This document shows, one piece after another, positions 54,099 to 63,977 of a DNA stretch of 64,000 nt. Position 1 is the first letter of the stretch. Each line of letters opens with the position of its first letter. The notes beneath the pieces were generated by a model. It was not told the DNA's origin. It saw only the letters and a program-made list of their open reading frames with translations, and did no database searches. The DNA comes from Rhizobium ecuadorense (lineage in GTDB: Bacteria; Pseudomonadota; Alphaproteobacteria; Rhizobiales; Rhizobiaceae): NCBI RefSeq assembly GCF_001187535.1, contig NZ_LFIO01000023.1, positions 62,001-126,000 of the forward strand, read 5' to 3'. The position numbers and the translations under genes are program-made.

Positions 54099-54527
54099 AT
54101 GTCTGATGTAGCCAAGACCCTTGAGGAGCTTTGCACCGAACGCGGCATGCGCATGACCGAGCAGCGCCGCGTGATCGCGCGCATCCTGGAAGACTCCGAA
54201 GACCATCCCGACGTCGAGGAACTCTACCGCCGCTCGGTGAAGGTCGATGCGAAGATCTCGATCTCGACCGTCTACCGCACCGTGAAACTGTTCGAGGATG
54301 CCGGCATCATCGCCCGCCACGACTTCCGCGACGGGCGCTCGCGCTACGAAACGGTGCCGGAAGAGCATCACGACCACCTGATCGATCTGAAGACCGGCAC
54401 GGTCATCGAATTCCGCTCGCCGGAGATCGAAGCGCTGCAGGAGCGCATCGCCCGCGAGCACGGCTTTCAGCTGGTCGACCACCGGCTGGAGCTCTACGGC
54501 ATCCCGCTGAAGAAGGACGATCTCTGA
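54099..54527 (+). CDS. fur: Fur-family metal regulator, probably the manganese-responsive Mur
   Basis: A 142-residue DNA-binding repressor. The N-terminal winged helix (about residues 5-85) has RRVIARILEDSEDHPDVEEL and ISISTVYRTVKLFEDAGI. Metal-site residues are in the HDFRDGRSRYE and EEHHDHLIDLKTG (about 88-100) segments, then a HDGFQ-like C-terminal part, EHGFQLVDHRLELYG. The C-terminal CxxC zinc site of E. coli Fur is missing, and only one Cys is present (ELCTERG). In rhizobia this orthologue usually responds to manganese and is called Mur, while iron is handled by RirA and Irr (established for the group). Confidence 0.92.
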   Translation: MSDVAKTLEELCTERGMRMTEQRRVIARILEDSEDHPDVEELYRRSVKVDAKISISTVYRTVKLFEDAGIIARHDFRDGRSRYETVPEEHHDHLIDLKTGTVIEFRSPEIEALQERIAREHGFQLVDHRLELYGIPLKKDDL

Positions 54528-54554
54528 AGCGATGGCCGCCCGGGGGACCAGCAT

Positions 54555-55352
54555 TTGATCGCCTGGCTGCGTATTGTCTGCGCTGCGGTCATCATCCTGG
54601 CCGTCAGCATCGTGCTCGTACCGCTGCAGCTGCTCGCCCTGCGTTTCGACTGGCGGCTGCGGCGCCGGCTGCCGCGCGTCTGGCACCGCATCGTCTGCTA
54701 TTGTCTCGGCATCCGCGTCCGCGTCACCGGCCGGTTGGAAGAGCGCCGGCCGCTGATGCTCTGCTCCAACCATTCCTCCTGGATGGATATTATGGTGATG
54801 TCGGCGGTTGCCGACGTTGCCTTCATCGCCAAGATCGAGGTGGCCGACTGGCCGATCTTCGGCACGCTCGCCAAGCTGCAGAAGAGCGTCTTCGTCGTGC
54901 GCGAAGAGAGACGCAAGACCGGCCATCAGGCAAACGAGATCGCCGGGCGCATGGCCGACGGCGAGATCGTCGTGCTCTTTCCTGAGGGCACGACCTCGGA
55001 CGGCAACCGGCTGCTGGAGGTCAAATCCTCGCTGTTCGGCGCCGCCGCGATGGCCGTGCCCGCTTCGCCGACGGGCATCGTCGTGGTGCAGCCGGTGGCT
55101 GTCGCCTATACGAGGGTGCACGGCATCGCCATGGGCCGCTATCACCGGCCGCTTGCCGCCTGGCCGGGGGATATCGAGCTGCTGCCGCACCTCCTCGACA
55201 TCGTGCGCTGCGGCGCCATCGACGCCGAAGTTTCCTTCGGCGAGGCGGTGGAATACCGCGCCGACACCAATCGCAAGGAGGTGAGCGCGGCCATTGCCTC
55301 ACGCATTCGCAACCTGTTGAACAGCCGCCTGCGCGGGCGGGAAATCTCCTAA
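54555..55352 (+). CDS. 1-acyl-glycerol-3-phosphate / lyso-ornithine-lipid acyltransferase family (PlsC/OlsA)
   Basis: A 265-residue membrane-associated acyltransferase. The start is TTG (54555), 27 bases after fur. An N-terminal membrane helix (about residues 5-25) precedes the HX4D catalytic motif CSNHSSWMD (about 71-79). Motif II is KIEVADWPIFGTLAK and motif III is FPEGTTSDGNRLLEVKSS (about 139-156). It could be PlsC, making phosphatidic acid, or OlsA, acylating lyso-ornithine lipid. OlsB is present at 36.9-37.7 kb, which favours considering OlsA, but the sequence alone does not decide. Confidence 0.88.
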   Translation: MIAWLRIVCAAVIILAVSIVLVPLQLLALRFDWRLRRRLPRVWHRIVCYCLGIRVRVTGRLEERRPLMLCSNHSSWMDIMVMSAVADVAFIAKIEVADWPIFGTLAKLQKSVFVVREERRKTGHQANEIAGRMADGEIVVLFPEGTTSDGNRLLEVKSSLFGAAAMAVPASPTGIVVVQPVAVAYTRVHGIAMGRYHRPLAAWPGDIELLPHLLDIVRCGAIDAEVSFGEAVEYRADTNRKEVSAAIASRIRNLLNSRLRGREIS

Positions 55353-55401
55353 CGTAAGATTTCGATTTTCTCGGGCGGCAAAAACCACTAAATAGCGCGC
55401 C

Positions 55402-56811
55402 ATGACACAGGAAAGCGCCCTCCTCCAGGCCCCGGAACAGCTACTCCGCGACGGCTCCAACAGCCGCAAGGTCTTCATCAAGACCTATGGCTGCCAGATG
55501 AATGTCTATGATTCCACGCGGATGAGCGATGCGCTTGCCCGCGACGGCTACGAACCGACCGAGGATATGGAAGAGGCCGACCTCGTTCTGCTGAATACCT
55601 GCCATATCAGAGAGAAGGCGGCCGAGAAGGTCTATTCGGCGCTCGGGCGGCTGCGCGACATGAAAAAGAGGAAGGCGGTGGACGGCCGGGAGATGATGAT
55701 CGGCGTTGCCGGCTGCGTCGCCCAGGCCGAAGGCGAGGAGATCCTGCGCCGGGCGCCTGCCGTCGACGTCGTCATCGGCCCGCAGACCTATCACCGCCTG
55801 CCGGAGGCGCTGCGCCGGGCCAAGGAGGGCCAGCGCGTCGTCGATACCGAATATGCGATCGAGGACAAGTTCGAGCACCTGCCGATCGCCGAGAGCCGGA
55901 AGATCCGCGCCCGCGGCGTCACCGCCTTCCTGACGGTGCAGGAGGGCTGCGACAAGTTCTGCACCTTCTGCGTCGTGCCCTATACGCGCGGCTCGGAAGT
56001 GTCGCGGCCGGTTTCTCAGATCGTCGAGGAAGCCGAAAAGCTCGTCGAGGGCGGCGTGCGCGAGATCACCCTGCTCGGGCAGAACGTCAATGCCTGGCAC
56101 GGTGCCGGGCCGCGGGGCGAGGCATGGAGCCTCGGCGACCTGCTCTACCGGCTTGCCGAGATCCCCGGCCTTGCGCGGCTGCGCTACACCACCAGCCATC
56201 CGCGCGACATGGACGACCGGCTGATCGACGCCCACCGCGATCTCCGGGCGCTGATGCCCTATCTGCACCTGCCGGTGCAATCGGGCTCCGACCGTATCCT
56301 CAAAGCGATGAACCGGCGCCACACGGCGGCCGAATATCTCTCGCTGATCGCGCGCATCCGCACGGTGCGGCCCGATATCGCGCTGTCGGGCGATTTCATT
56401 ACCGGCTTTCCGGGGGAGACAGACGCCGATTTTGAGGATACACTCAGGCTTGTGGAGGGGGTCCGTTATGCACAGGCCTTCTCGTTCAAATACTCGACAC
56501 GGCCGGGCACGCCCGGCGCGGAACTGAAGGACCAGGTGCCGGAAGAGATCAAGGCAGAACGGCTGGAACGCCTGCAAGCGCTTCTCCTGAAGCAGCAGCA
56601 GGAATTTGCCGAATCCTGCATCGGCAAAGAGATCGACCTGTTGCTGGAAAAGCCCGGTCGCATGCCGGAACAGCTGATCGGCCGCTCTCCGTGGCTTCAA
56701 TCCGTGAATGTTGATGCAAAAGCATCGCAAATCGGTGACATTATTAAAGTGCGAATCACCGGAACCGGAAACAACAGCCTGTTTGCCGAACGTGCAGAGG
56801 CTGCGGTTTAA
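55402..56811 (+). CDS. miaB: tRNA-2-methylthio-N6-dimethylallyladenosine synthase
   Basis: A 469-residue radical SAM enzyme that adds a methylthio group to i6A37 in tRNA. The N-terminal UPF0004 domain (about residues 24-140) carries three cluster Cys: [19 protein letters not shown] and [11 protein letters not shown]. The radical SAM motif is [17 protein letters not shown] (CxxxCxxC, about 181-197). A TRAM RNA-binding domain closes the protein (about 395-465). It has the same structure as E. coli MiaB. phoH follows after 18 bases, making a miaB-phoH-ybeY-corC-lnt series as in many proteobacteria. Confidence 0.97.
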   Translation: MTQESALLQAPEQLLRDGSNSRKVFIKTYGCQMNVYDSTRMSDALARDGYEPTEDMEEADLVLLNTCHIREKAAEKVYSALGRLRDMKKRKAVDGREMMIGVAGCVAQAEGEEILRRAPAVDVVIGPQTYHRLPEALRRAKEGQRVVDTEYAIEDKFEHLPIAESRKIRARGVTAFLTVQEGCDKFCTFCVVPYTRGSEVSRPVSQIVEEAEKLVEGGVREITLLGQNVNAWHGAGPRGEAWSLGDLLYRLAEIPGLARLRYTTSHPRDMDDRLIDAHRDLRALMPYLHLPVQSGSDRILKAMNRRHTAAEYLSLIARIRTVRPDIALSGDFITGFPGETDADFEDTLRLVEGVRYAQAFSFKYSTRPGTPGAELKDQVPEEIKAERLERLQALLLKQQQEFAESCIGKEIDLLLEKPGRMPEQLIGRSPWLQSVNVDAKASQIGDIIKVRITGTGNNSLFAERAEAAV

Positions 56812-56829
56812 CCCAAGGAGCCCGACCGC

Positions 56830-57882
56830 TTGAACGGACAAGAATTGGTTTCTTCTTCACCGCGCCACCCCCGCACGCCGAGCGACTCCAATCACTTTGT
56901 CCTGACGTTCGAGAACAACCGCTTCGCCAGCGAGCTCTTCGGTCAATTCGACCAGAACCTCAAGCTGCTTGAGGAACGGCTCAATATCGATGCGCGGGCC
57001 CGCGGCAATTCGGTCGTCATATCAGGCGATGTCGTGACCACCAACCAGGCGCGGCGCACTCTCGATTATCTCTATGAAAAGCTTCAGAAAGGCGGCAGCG
57101 TGGAACGATCCGACGTCGAGGGCGCAATCCGCATGGCAGTCGCCGCCGACGACCAGCTCAGCCTTCCCACCATGGAGCGCAAGGCCAAGCTGACGATGGC
57201 GCAGGTTTCCACCCGCAAGAAGACGATCATCGCCCGCACGCCGACCCAGGACGCCTATATCCGGGCGCTTGAGCGTGCCGAGCTGGTCTTCGGCGTCGGC
57301 CCGGCCGGCACCGGCAAGACATATCTCGCCGTCGCCCATGCCGCCCAGCTCCTGGAGCGCGGCGCGGTCGAAAAGATCATTCTGTCGCGCCCGGCGGTCG
57401 AAGCCGGCGAGCGCCTCGGCTTCCTGCCTGGCGACATGAAGGAAAAGGTCGATCCTTATCTTCGCCCGCTCTATGACGCGCTCTACGACATGATCCCCGC
57501 CGACAAGGTCGACCGGGCGATCACCGCCGGCGTCATCGAAATCGCGCCGCTCGCCTTCATGCGCGGCCGCACGCTCGCCAATGCCGCCATCATCCTCGAT
57601 GAAGCGCAGAACACGACATCGATGCAGATGAAGATGTTCCTGACGCGTCTCGGCGAAAATGCCCGGATGATCGTCACCGGCGACCCGAGCCAGATCGACC
57701 TGCCGCGCGGCGTCAAATCCGGTCTCGTCGAGGCGCTGCAGCTTCTCAACGGCGTCGAGGGCATATCGATCGTGCGCTTCAAGGATACCGACGTCGTCCG
57801 CCATCCGCTGGTCGGACGCATCGTCAGGGCCTATGATTCCACCTATGCCGTCGAAACCGAAGCAGCCAGCCGGCAGGACTGA
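56830..57882 (+). CDS. phoH: PhoH-family ATPase (YbeZ)
   Basis: A 350-residue P-loop protein that works with YbeY in rRNA and ribosome quality control. The start is TTG with AAGGAG 10-12 bases upstream. It has a KH-like N-terminal RNA-binding part (about residues 25-110), then the ATPase domain with Walker [14 protein letters not shown] (about 155-167) and Walker [13 protein letters not shown] (about 253-264). Its stop codon overlaps the ybeY start (TGATG). The whole family pattern is present. Confidence 0.95.
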   Translation: MNGQELVSSSPRHPRTPSDSNHFVLTFENNRFASELFGQFDQNLKLLEERLNIDARARGNSVVISGDVVTTNQARRTLDYLYEKLQKGGSVERSDVEGAIRMAVAADDQLSLPTMERKAKLTMAQVSTRKKTIIARTPTQDAYIRALERAELVFGVGPAGTGKTYLAVAHAAQLLERGAVEKIILSRPAVEAGERLGFLPGDMKEKVDPYLRPLYDALYDMIPADKVDRAITAGVIEIAPLAFMRGRTLANAAIILDEAQNTTSMQMKMFLTRLGENARMIVTGDPSQIDLPRGVKSGLVEALQLLNGVEGISIVRFKDTDVVRHPLVGRIVRAYDSTYAVETEAASRQD

Positions 57883-58397
57883 TGGCCGAACTCGACATCC
57901 AGATCAGCGTCGACGACATCGGCTGGCCGGGCGAGGAAACGCTGCTGTCCTTCTGCGAGCGCGTGCTCGGCGCAGCCGTGGTCTATCTCCGCGACAGCGA
58001 GAAGCAGCCCTTCCCGACGATGCCGCCCGAGGTGTCGCTTGTCTTCACCGACGACGCCTCGATTCAGGACATCAACGCCGAATGGCGGGGGAAGGACAAG
58101 GCGACAAACGTGCTTTCCTTTCCGGCCTTTCCGGTTCAGCCCGGCACGATGCCCGGTCCGATGCTCGGCGACATCATCATCGCCCGGGAGACGGTAGAGC
58201 GGGAAACCATCGAGCTCGAAAAGAGTTTCGACGACCATTTGACCCATCTTCTGGTGCACGGTTTCTTGCATCTTCTCGGCTACGACCATATGAATAGTGC
58301 CGAAGCCGAAATTATGGAGGGGCTGGAGACTCGCATTTTGGCGCAGCTCGGCCTATCTGATCCTTACGAGGGTCAAGACCTTAAAATGGAACCATGA
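57882..58397 (+). CDS. ybeY: Endoribonuclease YbeY (rRNA maturation factor)
   Basis: A 171-residue zinc metalloprotein involved in 16S rRNA 3' end maturation and ribosome quality control, well studied in Sinorhizobium. The metal-binding H3 motif is [15 protein letters not shown] (about residues 123-137). The conserved [14 protein letters not shown] segment (about 68-81) lies before it. It starts on the phoH stop codon and ends four bases into corC, so the three are translationally linked. Confidence 0.96.
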   Translation: MAELDIQISVDDIGWPGEETLLSFCERVLGAAVVYLRDSEKQPFPTMPPEVSLVFTDDASIQDINAEWRGKDKATNVLSFPAFPVQPGTMPGPMLGDIIIARETVERETIELEKSFDDHLTHLLVHGFLHLLGYDHMNSAEAEIMEGLETRILAQLGLSDPYEGQDLKMEP

Positions 58398-59548
58398 GCG
58401 ACTTTACGACGAAGCCGGCGGCAGACGCCAAGGACTCCGAGCCATCCTCCTCTTCCGACGAGGCGGGCAGTAGTAGTCGGCCATCCGGCCGATCCCAATC
58501 CTTCTGGTCGCGCGCCGCGCGCATCCTTCGCCCGCAGCAAGGCTCGCGGCTGCGCGAGGATCTTGCCGACGCGCTGATGACCGATGCGGCGGGAGACGAC
58601 GCGTTTTCGCCCGACGAACGGGCAATGCTGCACAACATCCTGCGTTTTCGCGAGGTACGCGTCGCCGACGTGATGGTGCCGCGCGCCGATATCGAGGCGG
58701 TCGACCAGAATATCACCATCGGCGAGTTGATGATCCTGTTCGAAGAATCCGGCCGCTCGCGCATGCCGGTCTATGCCGATACGCTCGACGATCCGCGCGG
58801 CATGGTGCATATCCGCGACCTGCTCTCCTATGTCGCCAAGCAGGCGCGCAACAAACGCCGCGGCCCGACAAAACCGGCCGTTGCCGTGCCGGCGCTGCCG
58901 GCGATCGAAGTTGCGCCCGAAAACATCCAGAAGCCCACGCGTTCGGGCAAGCCGAATTTCGATCTCGCCCGCGTCGACTTGCAGAAGACGCTGACGGAAG
59001 CCGGCATCATCCGCAAGATCCTGTTCGTGCCGCCGTCGATGCTGGCCTCCGACCTGTTGCGCCGCATGCAGGTGAACCGCACGCAGATGGCGCTCGTCAT
59101 CGACGAATATGGCGGCACCGACGGCCTCGCCTCGCATGAGGACATCGTCGAAATGGTGGTCGGCGACATCGACGACGAACATGACGACGAAGAGGTGATG
59201 TTCAAGCGGGTCGCCGAAGACGTCTTCATCGCCGACGCCCGCGTCGAACTGGAAGAGATCGCCGCAGCGATCGGACCGGATTTCGATATCAGCGAGCAGG
59301 TCGACGAGGTCGATACGCTGGGCGGCCTGATCTTCTCCGCACTCGGCCGCATCCCGGTACGCGGCGAGGTCGTTCAGGCGCTCCCCGGTTTCGAATTCCA
59401 CATTCTCGAGGCCGATCCGCGCCGCATCAAGCGGCTGCGCATCACCCGCAAGCGCCATGCGATCCGCCGCCGCGCCAAGGTCGATGGCGACATCCCGCCC
59501 GGCTCTGACGCTGGCGACGACCGGCCGGCGGAATCAACCGCCAACTAA
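58394..59548 (+). CDS. corC: CorC/HlyC-family CBS-domain protein (YbeX-type)
   Basis: A 384-residue cytoplasmic protein without membrane helices. A Ser-rich N-terminus (about residues 1-45) is followed by the paired CBS domains with [17 protein letters not shown] and [16 protein letters not shown] (about 90-210). A Pro/Ala/Arg insertion lies between the two CBS halves near 150-185. The C-terminal CorC_HlyC domain has [20 protein letters not shown] and [19 protein letters not shown]. It is linked to magnesium homeostasis and, more recently, ribosome metabolism. It overlaps ybeY by four bases and precedes lnt, the standard order. Confidence 0.93.
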   Translation: MSDFTTKPAADAKDSEPSSSSDEAGSSSRPSGRSQSFWSRAARILRPQQGSRLREDLADALMTDAAGDDAFSPDERAMLHNILRFREVRVADVMVPRADIEAVDQNITIGELMILFEESGRSRMPVYADTLDDPRGMVHIRDLLSYVAKQARNKRRGPTKPAVAVPALPAIEVAPENIQKPTRSGKPNFDLARVDLQKTLTEAGIIRKILFVPPSMLASDLLRRMQVNRTQMALVIDEYGGTDGLASHEDIVEMVVGDIDDEHDDEEVMFKRVAEDVFIADARVELEEIAAAIGPDFDISEQVDEVDTLGGLIFSALGRIPVRGEVVQALPGFEFHILEADPRRIKRLRITRKRHAIRRRAKVDGDIPPGSDAGDDRPAESTAN

Positions 59549-59680
59549 GGCTGTATATTTTGTGCATGTCGTTATCCCGGAACCGCTGCACGGTTCCGGG
59601 CGATATGCATTAACGGGACAAGGAGCCGCTTTTTTGAAAGACTGCGAACGGGTTGATTCGCGGTTTTGATGGGAGTGCGC

Positions 59681-61285
59681 ATGGAGCGGCTTGCGGACAG
59701 GGTTATCCTCGTCTGGGGTTTCAAACGGTCGCTGCTGGCCATCGCCGCCGGAGCATTCGCCGTGCTGGCGCTGCCGCCCTTCGGCTTCTTCGCGGCAATG
59801 TTCGTCTCCTTCCCGCTGCTCGTCTGGCTGATCGACGGGGCGGCGGCTTCGCCTGAAAGCGGCGTGTTCGGCAGGCTGTGGCCGGCCTTTGCCACCGGCT
59901 GGCTGTTCGGCTTCGGCTATTTCGTCGCCGGTCTCTGGTGGCTCGGCCATGCGCTGCTGGTCGATCAGGAGGAATTCGCCTGGGCGCTGCCGCTCGCCAT
60001 TCTCGGACTGCCGGCCTGCCTGGCGATTTTCTACGGCCTGGCGGCCGCACTTGCCCGCATCTTCTGGTCCGACGGCATGGGACGGATCGCCGCACTTGCG
60101 GCCAGCTTCGGGCTGATGGAATGGCTGCGAAGCGTTGTTCTCACAGGCTTTCCCTGGAACGCCATCGGCTACGGCATGATGCCGGTTCCGCTGATGATGC
60201 AGTCGGCGCATGTGATCGGGGCGATGGGGGTGACGGCCCTTGCCGTCTTCATCTTCTCCGCGCCTGCCCTTGCCGGCACGCGGCAAGGCGCGCGGGCGGG
60301 TCTCGCGCTCGCCGTCCTGCTGTTTGCCGCCCATCTCGGCTACGGTGCTTATGCCCTCTACCTCGCGCCGCGGGCGGCGGCCTTGCCGGAGGATAAGCGG
60401 CCAGTGGTGCGGCTTGTGCAGCCTGATATCGACCAGGCGGCGAAGATGGACAATGACGCCGACCGCAATGCGATCTTCGAGACGCATCTGAAGCTGTCGG
60501 CCGAAACGCCGAAAAGCGGCGGGCGCAAGCCCGACATCATCGTCTGGCCGGAAACCTCGATCCCCTTCATCCTGACCGACAACCAGGATGCGCTGACGCG
60601 GATCGCCGATACGCTCGACGACAACCAGATTCTGATCGCCGGCGCGGTGCGCGCCGAAGAGATGGGACCCGGCACGCCGGCGCGCTACTATAATTCCATC
60701 TATGTCATCGACGGACGCGGTCAGATCGTCGCCGCCTCCGACAAGGTACATCTGGTGCCTTTCGGCGAATACCTGCCCTTCGAGGACCTGCTCACCGAAT
60801 TCGGCATCCAGAACGTCGTCGAGATGCCCGGAGGGTTTTCGGCAGCAGTGAGCCGGCACCTGCTGGCGCTGCCCGGCGGGCTCAATCTCTATCCGCTGAT
60901 CTGCTACGAGATCATTTTCCCCGATGAAATGACCGGCGACATCAAAGACGCCAATGCCATCCTCAATATCACCAATGATGCCTGGTTCGGTGCGACGCCC
61001 GGCCCCTATCAGCACTTCCAGCAGGCGCGTGTACGGGCTGTTGAAACCGGACTGCCGCTGATTCGCGACGCCAATAGCGGTATTTCAGCAATTGTAAATG
61101 CACGAGGGGAAATTGTTGCCGGCCTCGATCTCGAACAAACCGGCTATATTGATGCAACTCTTGATAGGTTCGGGGTGGAAGCCGGAACGACATTCCCCCG
61201 GCAAACATACTTCTGGTTGACCGAGGTCCTGCTCATTTTGATTGCGCTGGTTTCTCGTAGAGGTTTTATTTCCGGGTTGAATTGA
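59681..61285 (+). CDS. lnt: Apolipoprotein N-acyltransferase
   Basis: A 534-residue inner-membrane enzyme that completes lipoprotein maturation by N-acylating the N-terminal Cys. The start MERLADRVILVWGF is preceded by GGGAG; upstream in-frame starts at 59666 and 59669 are less well placed. Six or more membrane helices (about residues 15-225) precede the nitrilase-like domain. Its catalytic triad is visible as Glu in VWPETSIPF (about 287-295), Lys in KVHLVPFGEYLP (about 356-367) and Cys in LICYEIIFP (about 406-414). It works after lspA, which is at 33.9 kb. Confidence 0.95.
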   Translation: MERLADRVILVWGFKRSLLAIAAGAFAVLALPPFGFFAAMFVSFPLLVWLIDGAAASPESGVFGRLWPAFATGWLFGFGYFVAGLWWLGHALLVDQEEFAWALPLAILGLPACLAIFYGLAAALARIFWSDGMGRIAALAASFGLMEWLRSVVLTGFPWNAIGYGMMPVPLMMQSAHVIGAMGVTALAVFIFSAPALAGTRQGARAGLALAVLLFAAHLGYGAYALYLAPRAAALPEDKRPVVRLVQPDIDQAAKMDNDADRNAIFETHLKLSAETPKSGGRKPDIIVWPETSIPFILTDNQDALTRIADTLDDNQILIAGAVRAEEMGPGTPARYYNSIYVIDGRGQIVAASDKVHLVPFGEYLPFEDLLTEFGIQNVVEMPGGFSAAVSRHLLALPGGLNLYPLICYEIIFPDEMTGDIKDANAILNITNDAWFGATPGPYQHFQQARVRAVETGLPLIRDANSGISAIVNARGEIVAGLDLEQTGYIDATLDRFGVEAGTTFPRQTYFWLTEVLLILIALVSRRGFISGLN

Positions 61286-61433
61286 CCAAAAACCCCTAAA
61301 ATTGCATAGTGATGACAATCGGCGTTCCGAACGTATGTTCAAAGGTGGGTTCTCACCGCTTGCAACGTGGCGTTTGGGATGGATCAGGGGCATGCCGGTT
61401 AAACAGGTTGAAATTCTTAGCTAGGGCACGACC

Positions 61434-61847
61434 ATGATTGAAAACAAAAAGAAGCCGAATCCGATCGACATCCATGTTGGCAGCCGTATTCGTCTTCGCC
61501 GAACAATGCTGGGCATGAGCCAGGAAAAGCTGGGCGAAAGCCTCGGCATCACATTCCAGCAGATTCAGAAATACGAAAAGGGCACCAACCGCGTCGGCGC
61601 AAGCCGTCTGCAGAATATCTCGAACATCCTCAATGTTCCGGTTTCCTTTTTCTTCGAGGACGCGCCCGGCGAACATTCCGGCGGCGGCATGGCCGAGGCC
61701 TCCAGCTCGAATTACGTCGTCGATTTCCTCTCCTCTTCCGAAGGCCTGCAGCTCAACCGCGCCTTCGTCAAGATTTCCGATCCGAAGGTTCGCCGCAAGG
61801 TCGTGGAGCTGGTGAAGGCTCTGGCAGCCGAGGCCGACTCCGACTGA
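61434..61847 (+). CDS. praR: XRE-family transcriptional regulator, PraR-like
   Basis: A 137-residue regulator with an N-terminal Cro/CI helix-turn-helix (about residues 12-70): VGSRIRLRRTMLGMSQEKLG and ESLGITFQQIQKYEKGTNRV. The C-terminal part (about 85-137) is a small conserved helix pair ending LVKALAAEADSD. The sequence agrees with the PraR protein known in Azorhizobium and Rhizobium leguminosarum, which controls quorum-sensing and biofilm genes. Gene identity is from memory of that family and its metK neighbourhood. A terminator follows 22 bases after the stop. Confidence 0.85.
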   Translation: MIENKKKPNPIDIHVGSRIRLRRTMLGMSQEKLGESLGITFQQIQKYEKGTNRVGASRLQNISNILNVPVSFFFEDAPGEHSGGGMAEASSSNYVVDFLSSSEGLQLNRAFVKISDPKVRRKVVELVKALAAEADSD

Positions 61848-61869
61848 GCCACACCCATCGCAGAATCCG

Positions 61870-61896
61870 AAAGGCGGTCGAAAGGCCGCCTTTTTT
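61870..61896 (+). terminator. Rho-independent terminator after praR-like gene
   Basis: AAGGCGGTC and GGCCGCCTT pair around a GAAA tetraloop (one G-U pair), and six T residues follow at once. This is the clearest intrinsic terminator in the window. Confidence 0.9.
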
Positions 61897-61914
61897 GCGT
61901 TTTTAGGGCAAAAT

Positions 61915-61943
61915 TTGTCACTTTGCCGCAGATATAAAGATAT
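61915..61943 (+). promoter_or_regulatory. metK: Candidate sigma-70 promoter of metK-trmB
   Basis: TTGTCA (61915-61920) and AGATAT (61938-61943) are spaced by 17 bases in an AT-rich stretch just beyond the praR terminator. Transcription would begin near 61950, giving a leader of about 75 bases. Confidence 0.5.
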
Positions 61944-61984
61944 ATTTATGTCCTTCTGCGCTTGTCATCAGGCCTCGAACTGAG

Positions 61985-61997
61985 TACCTACTAGGTA
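61985..61997 (+). promoter_or_regulatory. Palindrome in the metK leader
   Basis: TACCTA and TAGGTA are perfect 6-base inverted repeats around a single C, inside the predicted metK 5' leader and about 30 bases before the start codon. It could be a protein operator or an RNA element; no known SAM riboswitch class was recognised. Confidence 0.35.
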
Positions 61998-62025
61998 GCT
62001 TTTATTCTTTGAGGGGAATCCCGGA

Positions 62026-63279
62026 ATGCGCGCGAATTATCTCTTTACCAGCGAATCTGTTGCCGAAGGTCACCCTGACAAGGTCTGTGACCGCATCTCC
62101 GACGAGATCGTCGATCTGGTCTACCGCGAAGCGGCAAAGACTGGCATCAATCCGTGGGGCGTGCGCATTGCCTGCGAAACCCTCGCGACGACCAATCGTG
62201 TCGTCATCGCCGGTGAAGTTCGCCTTCCCCCGAGCCTGATGAAGAAGGACAAGGACGGCAACGACGTCATCAACCCGTCGAAGTTCAAGGCTGCCGCCCG
62301 CCGCGCTATCAAGGACATCGGTTACGAGCAGGACGGCTTCCACTGGAAGAAGGCCAAGATCGACGTGCTGTTGCACTCGCAGTCGGCCGACATCGCCCAG
62401 GGCGTCGACAGTGCTGCCGACCAGCAGGGCGACGAGGGCGCCGGCGACCAGGGCATCATGTTCGGTTACGCCTGCCGCGAAACGCCGGATCTGATGCCGG
62501 CGCCGATCTATTATTCCCACAAGATCCTGCAGCTGCTCGCAGTTGCCCGTAAGAAGGGCGATGGCGAAGTCGCCAAGCTCGGCCCCGACGCCAAGAGCCA
62601 GGTGACCGTGCGCTACGTCGACGGCAAGCCGTCGGAAGCAACCTCGATCGTGCTTTCGACCCAGCATCTCGACGAGAGCTGGGATTCGAAGAAGGTCCGC
62701 GCCGTCGTCGAGCCCTATATCCGCGAAGCGCTCGGCGAACTGAAGATCGCCGACGATTGCAAGTGGTACATCAACCCGACCGGCAAGTTCGTCATCGGCG
62801 GACCTGACGGCGATGCGGGCCTCACCGGCCGCAAGATTATCGTCGACACCTACGGCGGTGCTGCGCCGCATGGCGGCGGCGCATTCTCCGGCAAGGACAC
62901 GACCAAGGTCGACCGTTCGGCTGCCTATGCCGCCCGCTATCTCGCCAAAAACGTCGTGGCCGCCGGCCTTGCCGACCGCTGCACGATCCAGCTCTCCTAC
63001 GCCATCGGCGTCGCCCAGCCGCTGTCGATCTATGTCGACCTGCACGGCACCGGCAAGGGTGTTTCGGAAGACCAGGTCGAAGCGGCGATCCGTGAGAATA
63101 TGGACCTGTCGCCGTCGGGCATCCGCCGCCACCTCGACCTCAACAAGCCGATCTACGCCAAGACCTCGGCCTACGGCCATTTCGGCCGCAAGGCCGGCCG
63201 CGACGGCTCGTTCTCCTGGGAGCGCACCGACCTCGTGAAGGCACTCAAGGAAGCCGTGAAGACCAAGGCCGCTGCATGA
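62026..63279 (+). CDS. metK: S-adenosylmethionine synthetase
   Basis: A 417-residue enzyme that makes S-adenosylmethionine from methionine and ATP. Visible motifs: N-terminal [19 protein letters not shown] (about residues 7-25, ATP and Mg sites), the [11 protein letters not shown] loop (about 141-151), and the P-loop-like [19 protein letters not shown] (about 284-302). GAGGGGAA precedes the ATG. It is slightly longer than E. coli MetK, as usual in Alphaproteobacteria. Its product feeds the several SAM-dependent methyltransferases and MiaB seen in this window. It overlaps trmB by four bases. Confidence 0.98.
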   Translation: MRANYLFTSESVAEGHPDKVCDRISDEIVDLVYREAAKTGINPWGVRIACETLATTNRVVIAGEVRLPPSLMKKDKDGNDVINPSKFKAAARRAIKDIGYEQDGFHWKKAKIDVLLHSQSADIAQGVDSAADQQGDEGAGDQGIMFGYACRETPDLMPAPIYYSHKILQLLAVARKKGDGEVAKLGPDAKSQVTVRYVDGKPSEATSIVLSTQHLDESWDSKKVRAVVEPYIREALGELKIADDCKWYINPTGKFVIGGPDGDAGLTGRKIIVDTYGGAAPHGGGAFSGKDTTKVDRSAAYAARYLAKNVVAAGLADRCTIQLSYAIGVAQPLSIYVDLHGTGKGVSEDQVEAAIRENMDLSPSGIRRHLDLNKPIYAKTSAYGHFGRKAGRDGSFSWERTDLVKALKEAVKTKAAA

Positions 63280-63977
63280 CGGATATGGAACGCCGGGGCC
63301 GGGCGACCGAAGCCTTTTTCGGTCGCCGCAAGGGAAAGGCCCTGCGCGAACAGCAGGCTGAAACATTAAACAGCCTGCTCCCGGCATTCCTCGTCGACCT
63401 CTCGGCGGCTCCTCCGGAGCCGCTGACCTCGCTTTTTCCGGTTCCGGTGGAGACATTGCGGCTGGAAATCGGTTTCGGCGGTGGCGAACACCTGATCCAC
63501 CGCGCCCTGGAAAGACCGTCCACCGGCTTCATCGGCGTCGAACCCTTCGTCAACTCCATGCAGAAGCTTTTGTCGCGCGTCGGCGAAACGGGCGCGCGCA
63601 ATATCCGCGTCTATAATGACGATGCGACGCAGTTGCTCGACTGGCTGCCGGACGCGTCGCTCGACCAGATCGACCTGCTCTACCCCGACCCCTGGCCGAA
63701 GCGGAAGCACTGGAAACGGCGCTTCGTCTCGAAGACCAATCTCGACCGCTTCCATCGCGTGCTGAAGCCCGGCGGCCTGTTCTGCTTCGCCTCCGACATC
63801 GACACCTATGTCAACTGGACGCTGCTCAAATGCCGCGACCATGGCGGCTTCGACTGGATGGCCGGCAACGCGGCGGATTGGCTGACGCCCTATGAGGGCT
63901 GGCCGAGCACGCGCTACGAGGCCAAGGCGCGCCGCGAGGGCCGGTCGTCGGCCTATCTGACGTTCCGGAAGATCTGA
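63276..63977 (+). CDS. trmB: tRNA (guanine(46)-N7)-methyltransferase
   Basis: A 233-residue class I SAM methyltransferase forming m7G46 in the variable loop of tRNA. Motif I is [13 protein letters not shown] (about residues 65-77), and the characteristic [18 protein letters not shown] block (about 131-148) marks TrmB. The ending [14 protein letters not shown] and [19 protein letters not shown] (with the TxFE-like RxG segment) also matches. It begins inside the metK stop codon (ATGA), so the SAM maker and this SAM user are translationally coupled. Confidence 0.96.
   Translation: MTDMERRGRATEAFFGRRKGKALREQQAETLNSLLPAFLVDLSAAPPEPLTSLFPVPVETLRLEIGFGGGEHLIHRALERPSTGFIGVEPFVNSMQKLLSRVGETGARNIRVYNDDATQLLDWLPDASLDQIDLLYPDPWPKRKHWKRRFVSKTNLDRFHRVLKPGGLFCFASDIDTYVNWTLLKCRDHGGFDWMAGNAADWLTPYEGWPSTRYEAKARREGRSSAYLTFRKI

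Noticed and set aside
61848-62025. SAM-II type riboswitch before metK
   Set aside because: The conserved SAM-II core and pseudoknot sequence were not found in this short leader.
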